From Alphaproteobacteria bacterium (lineage in GTDB: Bacteria; Myxococcota_A; UBA796; GCA-2862545): a stretch of 64,000 bases of DNA. The stretch is taken from NCBI GenBank assembly GCA_020632885.1, contig JACKEQ010000026.1, positions 1-64,000 on the forward strand. The letters run 5' to 3'. The notes beneath the pieces are model-generated. The model had not been told where the DNA came from. It worked only from the letters and a program-made list of their open reading frames with translations, and searched no databases. Positions 7,450 through 14,592 of this stretch are shown one piece after another. The first letter of the stretch is position 1, and every line of letters starts with the position of its first letter. A program made the translations under genes and the position numbers.

Positions 7450-9011
7450 TGGCACTCCTCCTCGCCTGCCGGCCGCCCGAGGGTCTGGACGTCTCGATCC
7501 ACACGGGGCCCGGGATCCGCGATCTGGAGGCCGTGGTGGACGGTCCGGCGACCTTCCGCTGGCTGGAGGACGGCGTGGACGTCGGGGTCGACGGGCGCGT
7601 GGTGCCCGCGGACCGCGTCTGGCCGGGGTCGACATGGCGCGTCGAGGTGACCGTGCCCGACGGGCGCACGGGGACGGCGGAGCTGACGGTGCCCGAGCCG
7701 CCCGGCGGGAACGTGATCGTCTTCCTGCTCGACGACGTCGGGGTCGACAAGGTGGGGGCCTACGGCGGCGACTTCGCGGCCCACACGCCCACGCTGGACG
7801 GGCTCGCGGCGGAGGGCGTGCGCTTCACGCGCGCCTACGCGAGCTCGGTGTGCTCGCCCACCCGCGCGTCCCTGCTCACCGGGCGCCATCCCCGGCGCAC
7901 CGGCATCGGCTGGGTGGTCGACACGGGGGCCCGCGTCGCCTTCCTGCCCCTCGACGAGCAGACCATCCCCGAGGTCCTGCGCGGTGGGCGTGCGGAGCCC
8001 TGGACCAACGCGGCGCTCGGGAAGTGGCACGTCGCCGGCCCCAGCTACGATCGGTACCAGCAGCACCCCAACGATCAGGGCTTCACCCACTTCGCCGGCA
8101 CCTGGGGGAACCCCGAGTACGCGTCGGGCCGGGGCTACTACCACTGGTCGAAGACCGTCGACGGCGCCACCGGCGAGCGCGACGTCTACATGACGACGGA
8201 CACCGCGGACGACGTGCTCGAGCAGCTCGCCGTCCTCGAGGAGCCGTTCTTCCTGTACGTGGCCTTCAACGCCCCCCACGGCCCCCTGCACCTCCCGCCC
8301 GCGCACCTCGTCCGCGAGCTCCCGCCGCCGAACGCCCCCACCGACGTGGTGTACGACAGCATGCTGGAGGCCCTCGACACCGAGCTCGGGCGCATCCTGG
8401 CCACGGCGGACCCCGCCCTGCTCGCGCGCACCACGATCCTCACCCTCGGCGACAACGGGACCATGGAGAACGGCGTTCCCGAGCCGCTGCGGAACGGGCG
8501 GTTCAAGCACACCCCGTACGAGGGTGGTGTGAACGTGCCGTTCATCGTCAACGGCCCCCTGGTGCAGGAACCCGGATCCGTCTCGGACGCCCTGGTGCAC
8601 GTGGTGGACATCCTGCCCACGGTCGCCGAGATCGCTGGAGTGCCGCTCGCGGGCCCCGAGGGCGCGCAGGTCGTGCTGGAGGACGGGTCCTGGCAGGAGC
8701 TCGACGGCCGCTCGCTGGTCCCCGTGCTCGCTGGCGAGGCCGTGCGCGACGTCGTCTACACGGAGGCCTACCACCCGAACGGCGCGCCCTCGACCACGAA
8801 CCTGCAGCGGTCCGTGCGGTCGGGGAGCCACAAGCTCGTGCGCTGGGGCGAGGGCATCGAGGAGCTCTACCGGCTCGAGGGTCCCCTGGAGATCGACGTG
8901 ACCCCGCTCGGCAAGTCGCTCGACCGCGAGGACCGGGAGGCCTTCGACCAGCTCACGGGTGCCCTCGATCTGTTCGAGGACACCATCACCTACGACGGGA
9001 TCGAGCCCTGA
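7446..9011 (+). CDS. Sulfatase (arylsulfatase family), probable lipoprotein
   Basis: A 521-residue type I sulfatase. The nucleophile motif CSPTR (Cys136) sits in SSVCSPTRASLLTGRHP. An anaerobic/aerobic formylglycine-generating enzyme would convert Cys136 to formylglycine. Metal ligands are visible in FLLDDVG (Asp96, Asp97) and GDNGTMENG; a KHTPYEGGVNVPF loop follows, as is usual. Residues 1-8, MMALLLAC, look like an extremely short lipoprotein signal with Cys8 as lipidation site, followed by an 80-residue beta-rich stretch before the catalytic domain. It would cleave sulfate esters of polysaccharides or sterols outside the cytoplasm. It overlaps the preceding gene by ATGA. Confidence 0.9.
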   Translation: MMALLLACRPPEGLDVSIHTGPGIRDLEAVVDGPATFRWLEDGVDVGVDGRVVPADRVWPGSTWRVEVTVPDGRTGTAELTVPEPPGGNVIVFLLDDVGVDKVGAYGGDFAAHTPTLDGLAAEGVRFTRAYASSVCSPTRASLLTGRHPRRTGIGWVVDTGARVAFLPLDEQTIPEVLRGGRAEPWTNAALGKWHVAGPSYDRYQQHPNDQGFTHFAGTWGNPEYASGRGYYHWSKTVDGATGERDVYMTTDTADDVLEQLAVLEEPFFLYVAFNAPHGPLHLPPAHLVRELPPPNAPTDVVYDSMLEALDTELGRILATADPALLARTTILTLGDNGTMENGVPEPLRNGRFKHTPYEGGVNVPFIVNGPLVQEPGSVSDALVHVVDILPTVAEIAGVPLAGPEGAQVVLEDGSWQELDGRSLVPVLAGEAVRDVVYTEAYHPNGAPSTTNLQRSVRSGSHKLVRWGEGIEELYRLEGPLEIDVTPLGKSLDREDREAFDQLTGALDLFEDTITYDGIEP

Positions 9012-9014
9012 GCG

Positions 9015-10352
9015 TCAGCGCCGGCGGCGGAGCCCCAGCAGGAGGAGGGGTGCACCCGCGAACCAGCCCACGGGTGACGCGGAGTCACAGCCGCACTCGC
9101 CGCGGCGCCGGATGGTACCGCCGTCCTCCGGCACGTCGTCCGGACCGTTCGGGTCGCCCGGGGTGAGATCCGGCCCGCCGGGCGGGATGTTGGGGTCGGT
9201 GGGATCCGTCGTGTGGACGTCGTCGGTCGGGTCGAGCGGGTCGGTGCCGTTCGTGACCTCGGGACCGTCGTTGACCCCACCACCGTCCGTGTCGGGGTTC
9301 AGCGGGTCGCAGCCGTGGGTGAGCTCGTCACCGTCGGACAGACCGTCGTCGTCGGAGTCGGGGTCGTTGGGGTCGGTGCCCAGGACCTCCTCGCGCGGGT
9401 CGTCCAGACCGTCGCCGTCGGTGTCTGGGGGCGGCGGTGGGGGATCGGTGGTGCCGCCGTGCGAGTCGGGGTCGTTGGGGTCGGTGCCCCCGGCGACCTC
9501 GTCGCCGTCGGACTGTCCGTCGCCGTCGGTGTCCGGGTTCGTCGGATCGGTGGTCGTCTCGTCACCGTCGAGCAGACCGTCGTCGTCGGAGTCGGGATCG
9601 ATGGGATCGGTGGGCCCGTTCGCCTCGTCGCCGTCGGAGAGACCATCGTCGTCGGTGTCGCTGTCCGCGGGATCCGTCCCGTGGGCCAGCTCTTCGCCGT
9701 CCTCGAGCCCGTCGTCGTCGGAGTCGGGGTCGTTGGGGTCGGTGTTCCCGTTGCTCTCGGTGCCGTCCGGGAGCCCGTCACCGTCGGTGTCGGGGTTCGT
9801 GGGGTCGGTGCCCCCCGCCTGCTCCTCGTCGTCCGTGAGCCCGTCGTTGTCGGTGTCGTCGCTGGCAGGGTCCGTGCCCTGATCGACCTCGTCGCCGTCC
9901 TCGATGCCGTCGCCATCGGTGTCGGGGTCGTTCGGGTTCGACCCGTGTCCGCCCTCCTCGCCGTCGGTCAGGCCGTCACCGTCGGTGTCGGGGTTCGTCG
10001 GATCGCACCCGTGGGCCACCTCGTCGCCGTCGTTCACGCCGTCGCCGTCGGTGTCGGGGTCCGTCGGGTTGGTGCCCCCGTCGTACTCACCGCCGTCGGT
10101 GAGCCCGTCGCCGTCGGTGTCGGGGTTGTTGGGGTCGCACTCCTCGCGCCCCTCGACACCGTCGGGCATGCCGTCCTCGTCGGTGTCGGGGTTGTCCGGA
10201 TCGGTGCCGTTCCGCTCCTCCTGGGCGTCGGTGAGCCCGTCACAATCGCGGTCGCTCGGGCAGTCCACCTGCCCGGGCACGTGGCGGTCGTTCGTCACGT
10301 AGAAGCAGCCTGGGAGCATCACCAGGGCCACCAACAGGGGCGTGTTGCGCAT
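9015..10352 (-). CDS. Thrombospondin type-3 repeat lipoprotein with MYXO-CTERM-like tail
   Basis: A 445-residue acidic protein. Residues 1-16 (MRNTPLLVALVMLPGC) are a lipoprotein signal with Cys16. From about residue 30 to 385 it is built of roughly 20 TSP type-3 calcium-binding units of the form DTDGDGLTDG or DSDDDGLEDG, each followed by an NGTDPxxPDT-like spacer. The end carries CGCDS, a hydrophobic segment (WFAGAPLLLLGL) and four arginines, the pattern of the MYXO-CTERM sorting signal. The repeats should bind many Ca ions and form a rigid extended stalk. Having both a lipobox and a C-terminal sorting tail is noteworthy. It is convergent with the sulfatase gene (3 bases apart). Confidence 0.9.
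   Translation of the reverse strand: MRNTPLLVALVMLPGCFYVTNDRHVPGQVDCPSDRDCDGLTDAQEERNGTDPDNPDTDEDGMPDGVEGREECDPNNPDTDGDGLTDGGEYDGGTNPTDPDTDGDGVNDGDEVAHGCDPTNPDTDGDGLTDGEEGGHGSNPNDPDTDGDGIEDGDEVDQGTDPASDDTDNDGLTDDEEQAGGTDPTNPDTDGDGLPDGTESNGNTDPNDPDSDDDGLEDGEELAHGTDPADSDTDDDGLSDGDEANGPTDPIDPDSDDDGLLDGDETTTDPTNPDTDGDGQSDGDEVAGGTDPNDPDSHGGTTDPPPPPPDTDGDGLDDPREEVLGTDPNDPDSDDDGLSDGDELTHGCDPLNPDTDGGGVNDGPEVTNGTDPLDPTDDVHTTDPTDPNIPPGGPDLTPGDPNGPDDVPEDGGTIRRRGECGCDSASPVGWFAGAPLLLLGLRRRR
9200..10290 (-). repeat. Coding array of TSP3 calcium-binding repeats
   Basis: About 20 degenerate units near 48-54 bases long, each with GACNCCGACGGCGACGG-like cores, encode the Asp-rich TSP3 loops of the lipoprotein. 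It is protein-coding repetition and not a CRISPR array: the spacers are homologous to one another and stay in frame. Confidence 0.8.
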
Positions 10353-10423
10353 CCGTTCCTCCGGTCCCGTCGCGAGGTGGACGAACGGCGGCGCAGTTCA
10401 TTCAGACGATCTCGCGATCGTGA

Positions 10424-11161
10424 TCAACCGCAGTACGCGAGGCCCAGCCCGTCGAGGGCTGCGAGGAGCCCGGCGTGGTCCGGGGAGGGCAGCGGTCTGC
10501 GGGTGGTGGTGTAGGAGCACCACGCCACCTGCCCGTCCCAGCCCACCGACGCGAAGCGCGGGCTCCTGCCGCAGGCCAGCAGGCAGGTCATGGACTGGAA
10601 GGCGGTCGCTCCGGCGACCTCCGCGAGCAGCCGCGGGGAGGGCGTGTCCGCGCCCCGCATGGGCAGGAACATCGTGCGGTCCGGTCCGATCCCGGCGGCC
10701 TGGAGCTGCAGGCGCGCCCGCCGCGCGTCCTCGGGGGCGCTCGCCCGCACCAGGAGGTTCACGCCGCTCGGGATGCCCCGGTCGGCGAGGTCGAGCACCT
10801 GGCGGACCACACGATCCACCTCGCGGGCGCGACCGGGCTGGTGGATCGAGACGTGGACCTTGTCCGGACCAGCCGCCACGAGGGCGTCCAGCAGCCCGTC
10901 GAGCAGGAGGCCGTTCGTGGTGAGCGAGCGGAACAGCAGGCCTCGCGTGCGCTCGAGGATCGCGAACACCTCGGGATGCTCGAGGGGCTCTCCGCCACCG
11001 AAGGAGACCGCCTGGACCCCGTTCGCCGCGAGGTCCGTCACGAACCCGACGAGCGCGTCCGCCGTCCAGTGGGTCGCGCCGCTCGGGTGGCTGCGGTTGT
11101 AGCAGAACGCGCACGCCTTGCTGCACGCGTTGGTGAGCTCGATGGAGACGCGCTCGATCAC
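10424..11161 (-). CDS. Radical SAM protein
   Basis: A 245-residue protein starting from a GTG at 11161 that overlaps the upstream stop (GTGA). The [4Fe-4S]-binding motif is TNACSKACAFCYN (Cys13, Cys17, Cys20), followed by the SAM-binding FGGGEPLEHP. Later segments fit a partial TIM barrel (FRSLTTNGLLLDG, KVHVSIHQPG, SGVNLLVRAS). Near the C-terminus TCLLACGRSPRFASVGWDGQ and VAWCS supply extra cysteines that could hold part of an auxiliary cluster, as in SPASM-type enzymes, though the full SPASM pattern is not present. It is short for a peptide-modifying enzyme. The partner gene upstream (11158-11919) is the best hint to its substrate. Reaction unknown. Confidence 0.85.
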   Translation of the reverse strand: MIERVSIELTNACSKACAFCYNRSHPSGATHWTADALVGFVTDLAANGVQAVSFGGGEPLEHPEVFAILERTRGLLFRSLTTNGLLLDGLLDALVAAGPDKVHVSIHQPGRAREVDRVVRQVLDLADRGIPSGVNLLVRASAPEDARRARLQLQAAGIGPDRTMFLPMRGADTPSPRLLAEVAGATAFQSMTCLLACGRSPRFASVGWDGQVAWCSYTTTRRPLPSPDHAGLLAALDGLGLAYCG

Positions 11162-11919
11162 CCGCCGAACAGCTTCCGCTGGAGCCGCGCCATCCAGGAC
11201 TCCGGAACGTCGGGCGGTGGCGGAGGCGGTGGGGCGCCCTGGAGGGCGGACCGCACGAAGTCCACGAGGTGGAGGTCCGGCGCCTCGTGGTCCTCCACCT
11301 CCGCGGGATCCACGGACTCCCGCCACTCCCCGAGGAGCTCGCTGGCCTCCTCGAGCTCGTCGAGACGGGGCTTCCCGTCGGCCGTGGGGTGCACCGAGCC
11401 GTCCACGCCGCCCCACACGGACCCCCAGGCCGCGACGGGAGCGTGCTCACCGGGCTGGACGAGGGGGGCCTCGGCGAACCGGATGGCGAGCACCGCGCCC
11501 TTCAGACGCGCCTTCAGGTCGTCGCCGAGGGCCTCGAGGGTGACGGGCTCCGCGGGGAAGCCCGAGCGGTGGTAGGGCACCGCCCAGCCGTCCTCGTTGC
11601 CGTAGACCCAGAGGCCGAGCATCACGGCCAGGGAGGCCTCGTCGTCCCAGTCGAGGGCGTCGAGGAGCTGGCGGATGGAGGCGTCGTCCGGCAGCAGCTC
11701 GGCGAGCTCGGGCAGCTCGGACCGCTTGCGGCGCAGGAGGGCCTCGAGCACCACCGCGGCGTCGAACGGGTCGGCCCCACCGGCTTCGCGGCCCAGCGGG
11801 AAGCCCTCCATGGGCACCGCACCGCCCTCGCCGGTGTCGAACAGCGCGACCTGACCGTCGAGGTCTACGGCGAACCAGGTGGAGTCCATGGAGTGGGCGG
11901 CGGGGAAGTCCTGCGGCAT
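11158..11919 (-). CDS. Hypothetical protein
   Basis: A 253-residue acidic cytosolic protein of unknown function. The N-terminus (MDSTWFAVDLDGQVALFDTG, GEGGAVPMEG) has a beta-strand pattern seen in many uncharacterised myxobacterial and planctomycete proteins. The middle (VLEALLRRKRSELPELAELL) is helical, and a run of seven prolines precedes the C-terminus. The ATG at 11919 lies 17 bases after the polA stop. Its stop overlaps the radical SAM GTG, so those two are coupled and may work together. No catalytic motif is evident. Confidence 0.65.
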   Translation of the reverse strand: MPQDFPAAHSMDSTWFAVDLDGQVALFDTGEGGAVPMEGFPLGREAGGADPFDAAVVLEALLRRKRSELPELAELLPDDASIRQLLDALDWDDEASLAVMLGLWVYGNEDGWAVPYHRSGFPAEPVTLEALGDDLKARLKGAVLAIRFAEAPLVQPGEHAPVAAWGSVWGGVDGSVHPTADGKPRLDELEEASELLGEWRESVDPAEVEDHEAPDLHLVDFVRSALQGAPPPPPPPDVPESWMARLQRKLFGG

Positions 11920-11936
11920 CCCACCCGGGTATCCCC

Positions 11937-14585
11937 CTACTTGCACGCGGCCCACGTGGGTCCCACGCCCACGTCCACCACCAGCGGGACGGCCAGCTCC
12001 CAGGCGTGCTCCATGACCTCGCGCACGATGGCGGTGGTCGCATCGACCTGGTCGACGGGCACCTCGAAGAGCAGCTCGTCGTGGATCTGGAGCGTCATCC
12101 GGGCCTCCAGACCGGCCTCGCGCAGCTCGCGGTGCACCCGGATCATGGCCACCTTGCAGAGGTCCGCGGCGCTCCCCTGGATGGGCGTGTTCATCGCGAT
12201 GCGCTCGCCGTAGGCGCGATCGCTCCAGGTGCGCGTGGAGAGCTCGGGCACGTAGCGCCGCCGGCCCCCGAGGGTCGTGACGAACCCGTCCTCGTGGGCC
12301 CGGGCGACCACGTCGTCGCGCCAGGCGGCCACCCCCGCGTAGGTGCGGAAGAACGTGTCGATGAACCCCTTGGCGGTGGCGTGGGGGACCCGGAGCTGCT
12401 CGGCGAGGGCGGCGGGTCCCTGGCCGTAGACGGTGGCGAAGTTGACGGTCTTCCCGACGTCGCGCTGTGCCGTGGTCACCTGGTCGAGCGGCACGCCGAA
12501 CAGGGCGGCTGCCGTGCCCCGGTGGAGATCCGCGCCCGTGTGGTAGGCCTCGAGGAGCACGGGGTCGCGGGAGAGGTGCGCCAGCACGCGCAGCTCGATC
12601 TGGGACCAGTCGGCCGACACCACCAGCGAGCCTTCGGGTGCCACGAAGGCCTCGCGGAGCTGGAGGAACTCGGGGTTGCGGACGGGCGTGCGCTGGAGGT
12701 CCGGCTCGGTCGTGATCAGGCGTCCGCTGGCGCTGGCGGTCTGCTGGAAGGTGGCGTGGATCCGGCCGGTGTCGGGGTCCACGCTGTCGACGAGCACCTC
12801 GGTCCAAGTGTTCACGAGGGTGTCGAGGGTGCGCCAGCGCAGCACGCGCTCCACGATGGGGTGGTCGAGCTTCTCGAGGACATCGGCGGCCGTGGAGTAG
12901 CCCGTGCGGTTGCGCTTGATCACGGGGAGCCGGAGCTCGTCGAAGAGCACCTCGCCGAGCTGCTTGGTGCTCCCGATCAGGAACTCCCGGCCCGCGAGCG
13001 CGTGGATCTCGGCGGCCACGGCGTCCCGCTCGTCGCGGAAGCCCTGCCCGAGCCGCTCGATCACGGAGGGGTCGAGGAGGATGCCCGTCAGCTCGAGGTC
13101 GGCCAGCACGTACGCCAGGGGCAGGTCCACGTCGTGGAGCACGGCGTCCAGGCCCTCCTCGACGAGGGTGTCGCGCTGGGCCCGCCAGGCGGCCCCGATG
13201 GCGTCGGCCTGGTGGTTCGCCCAGGCGCCCGCCCGATCGACCGTCAGGGCGTCGAAGCGCTTCATGGCGCGGCCTCCGCCCACCACGCCGCGGAGGGGCT
13301 GGAGCGCACGCTGGAGCGTGTGCCGCGCGACCTGCTCCAGCGTGTGGGGCAGGCTCCGCGTGGGGTCGAGCAGGTAGGCGGCGAGCCCGCTGTCACCGAC
13401 GAGGCCGCGCAGGGTGATGCCGTGGCGCTGGAGGGCCGAGATGGCGAGCTTGGCGTCGTGGGCGACCTTGGGGAACGCGGGGTTCTCGAGCCACGGCTTC
13501 AGGGCCTGGAGCCCCATCGGGCCGAGCACGGTCCCGGGCCCGCGGACGGGGAAGTAGAAGCTGGTCCCGGGGCGCGGCGAGAGCGCGATCCCCGTGACGT
13601 CGCCATGGACGGGCGGGGTGAGCTCGGTGAGCACGTGGAGCGCGACAGGCTCGGGGCCCAGGCACTCGTTCTGGAGGGCGGCGGCCACCATCGCGAAGCT
13701 GTCGACGACGTACCACGCGAGGGGACCGGCCCCGGGGCCCTCGGCGGTGAGCAGGCTGAAGATCTCGTAGGTGCGATAGGCCTCGTTGAGGCGCTCGGGT
13801 GTGGCGGGTTCGAGCGCCAGGTCGTCGAGCCCGACGGGCAGGTCGACGTGGCGGTCGAGCGTGACGAGACGGTGCGACAACCGCAGGCGCTCGGCCCACG
13901 CGAGCAGCTTGCGACCGACGTCGCCGAGCTCGGGGGCCGCGGCGAGGAGGGCCTCGATGCCCTCGTGGTCGCGCAGGAGGGAGGTGGCGAGCCGTCGCCC
14001 GATGCCCGGGACGCCGGGCACCCCGTCCACGTCGTCACCGACGAGGGCCAGCCAGTCCGGGATGCGCTCGGGGGCCACGCCGAACGTGCGCCGTGCCCGG
14101 TCGGCGTCGAAGCTCACGTCGGCCGTGCTGTCGTAGACCCGGACCCGCGGGTCCTCGAGCAGCGGGAGGAGATCCTTGTCGCCGCTCACCACGGTCACGT
14201 CGGCGCCGCGCTCCAGGGCCTGGCGCGCGAGGGTGGCGATGAGGTCGTCGGCCTCCACGCCGGGCTGGCGGACGATGGGGAAGCCGTGGGCCTCCACCAT
14301 GCGATCCACCCCGTCCAGCTGGGCTCTCAGCGCGTCCGGCATGCGCGGGCGGTGGGCCTTGTACCGGGCGTCGAGCGCGTGGCGGAAGGTCTTGCCGCCC
14401 GCGTCGAACACGACCGCCCCATGGGTGGGCGTGCGTCCCTGGAGGATCCGCCGGAACATCTTCGCGAAGCCGAAGATGGCGTTGGTGGGCTGACCGTCCC
14501 GGGTGGCCAGTGAGGTGGGCAGCGCGTTGAAGGCCCGGAACAGGAGCCCGGACCCGTCGACGAGGACGACGCGCGGCACACTCAC
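11937..14585 (-). CDS. polA: DNA polymerase I
   Basis: An 882-residue family A polymerase of normal length. Residues 1-275 form the 5'-nuclease domain (VLVDGSGLLFRAFNAL, PGVEADDLIATLA, VSGDKDLLPLL, VGDDVDGVPGVPGIG). Residues about 480-882 are the polymerase: motif A SADWSQIELRVLAHLS (657-670), O-helix RDVGKTVNFATVYGQG, motif C QIHDELLFEV. The middle exonuclease-like domain (about 290-470) has lost its acidic residues: the DxE motif reads VLTE, the second motif reads KLAIS where KYDRG is usual, and the third reads WANHQAD. Proofreading is therefore probably absent, as in Taq polymerase. It follows the TonB-receptor gene by 7 bases and likely shares its transcript. It acts in replication and excision repair. 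Confidence 0.95.
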   Translation of the reverse strand: MSVPRVVLVDGSGLLFRAFNALPTSLATRDGQPTNAIFGFAKMFRRILQGRTPTHGAVVFDAGGKTFRHALDARYKAHRPRMPDALRAQLDGVDRMVEAHGFPIVRQPGVEADDLIATLARQALERGADVTVVSGDKDLLPLLEDPRVRVYDSTADVSFDADRARRTFGVAPERIPDWLALVGDDVDGVPGVPGIGRRLATSLLRDHEGIEALLAAAPELGDVGRKLLAWAERLRLSHRLVTLDRHVDLPVGLDDLALEPATPERLNEAYRTYEIFSLLTAEGPGAGPLAWYVVDSFAMVAAALQNECLGPEPVALHVLTELTPPVHGDVTGIALSPRPGTSFYFPVRGPGTVLGPMGLQALKPWLENPAFPKVAHDAKLAISALQRHGITLRGLVGDSGLAAYLLDPTRSLPHTLEQVARHTLQRALQPLRGVVGGGRAMKRFDALTVDRAGAWANHQADAIGAAWRAQRDTLVEEGLDAVLHDVDLPLAYVLADLELTGILLDPSVIERLGQGFRDERDAVAAEIHALAGREFLIGSTKQLGEVLFDELRLPVIKRNRTGYSTAADVLEKLDHPIVERVLRWRTLDTLVNTWTEVLVDSVDPDTGRIHATFQQTASASGRLITTEPDLQRTPVRNPEFLQLREAFVAPEGSLVVSADWSQIELRVLAHLSRDPVLLEAYHTGADLHRGTAAALFGVPLDQVTTAQRDVGKTVNFATVYGQGPAALAEQLRVPHATAKGFIDTFFRTYAGVAAWRDDVVARAHEDGFVTTLGGRRRYVPELSTRTWSDRAYGERIAMNTPIQGSAADLCKVAMIRVHRELREAGLEARMTLQIHDELLFEVPVDQVDATTAIVREVMEHAWELAVPLVVDVGVGPTWAACK

Positions 14586-14592
14586 GGCGCTG

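Noticed and set aside
9200..10290. Regular repeats that could be mistaken for a CRISPR array
   Set aside because: Units are in frame, encode TSP3 calcium-binding loops, and the intervening parts are homologous to each other; there is no unique-spacer pattern and no cas gene nearby.
12006..14513. Long open frame on the plus strand opposite polA
   Set aside because: High GC with strong third-position bias opens antisense frames; the product (Gly, Val, His, Glu rich) has no domain, while the minus strand encodes full DNA polymerase I.
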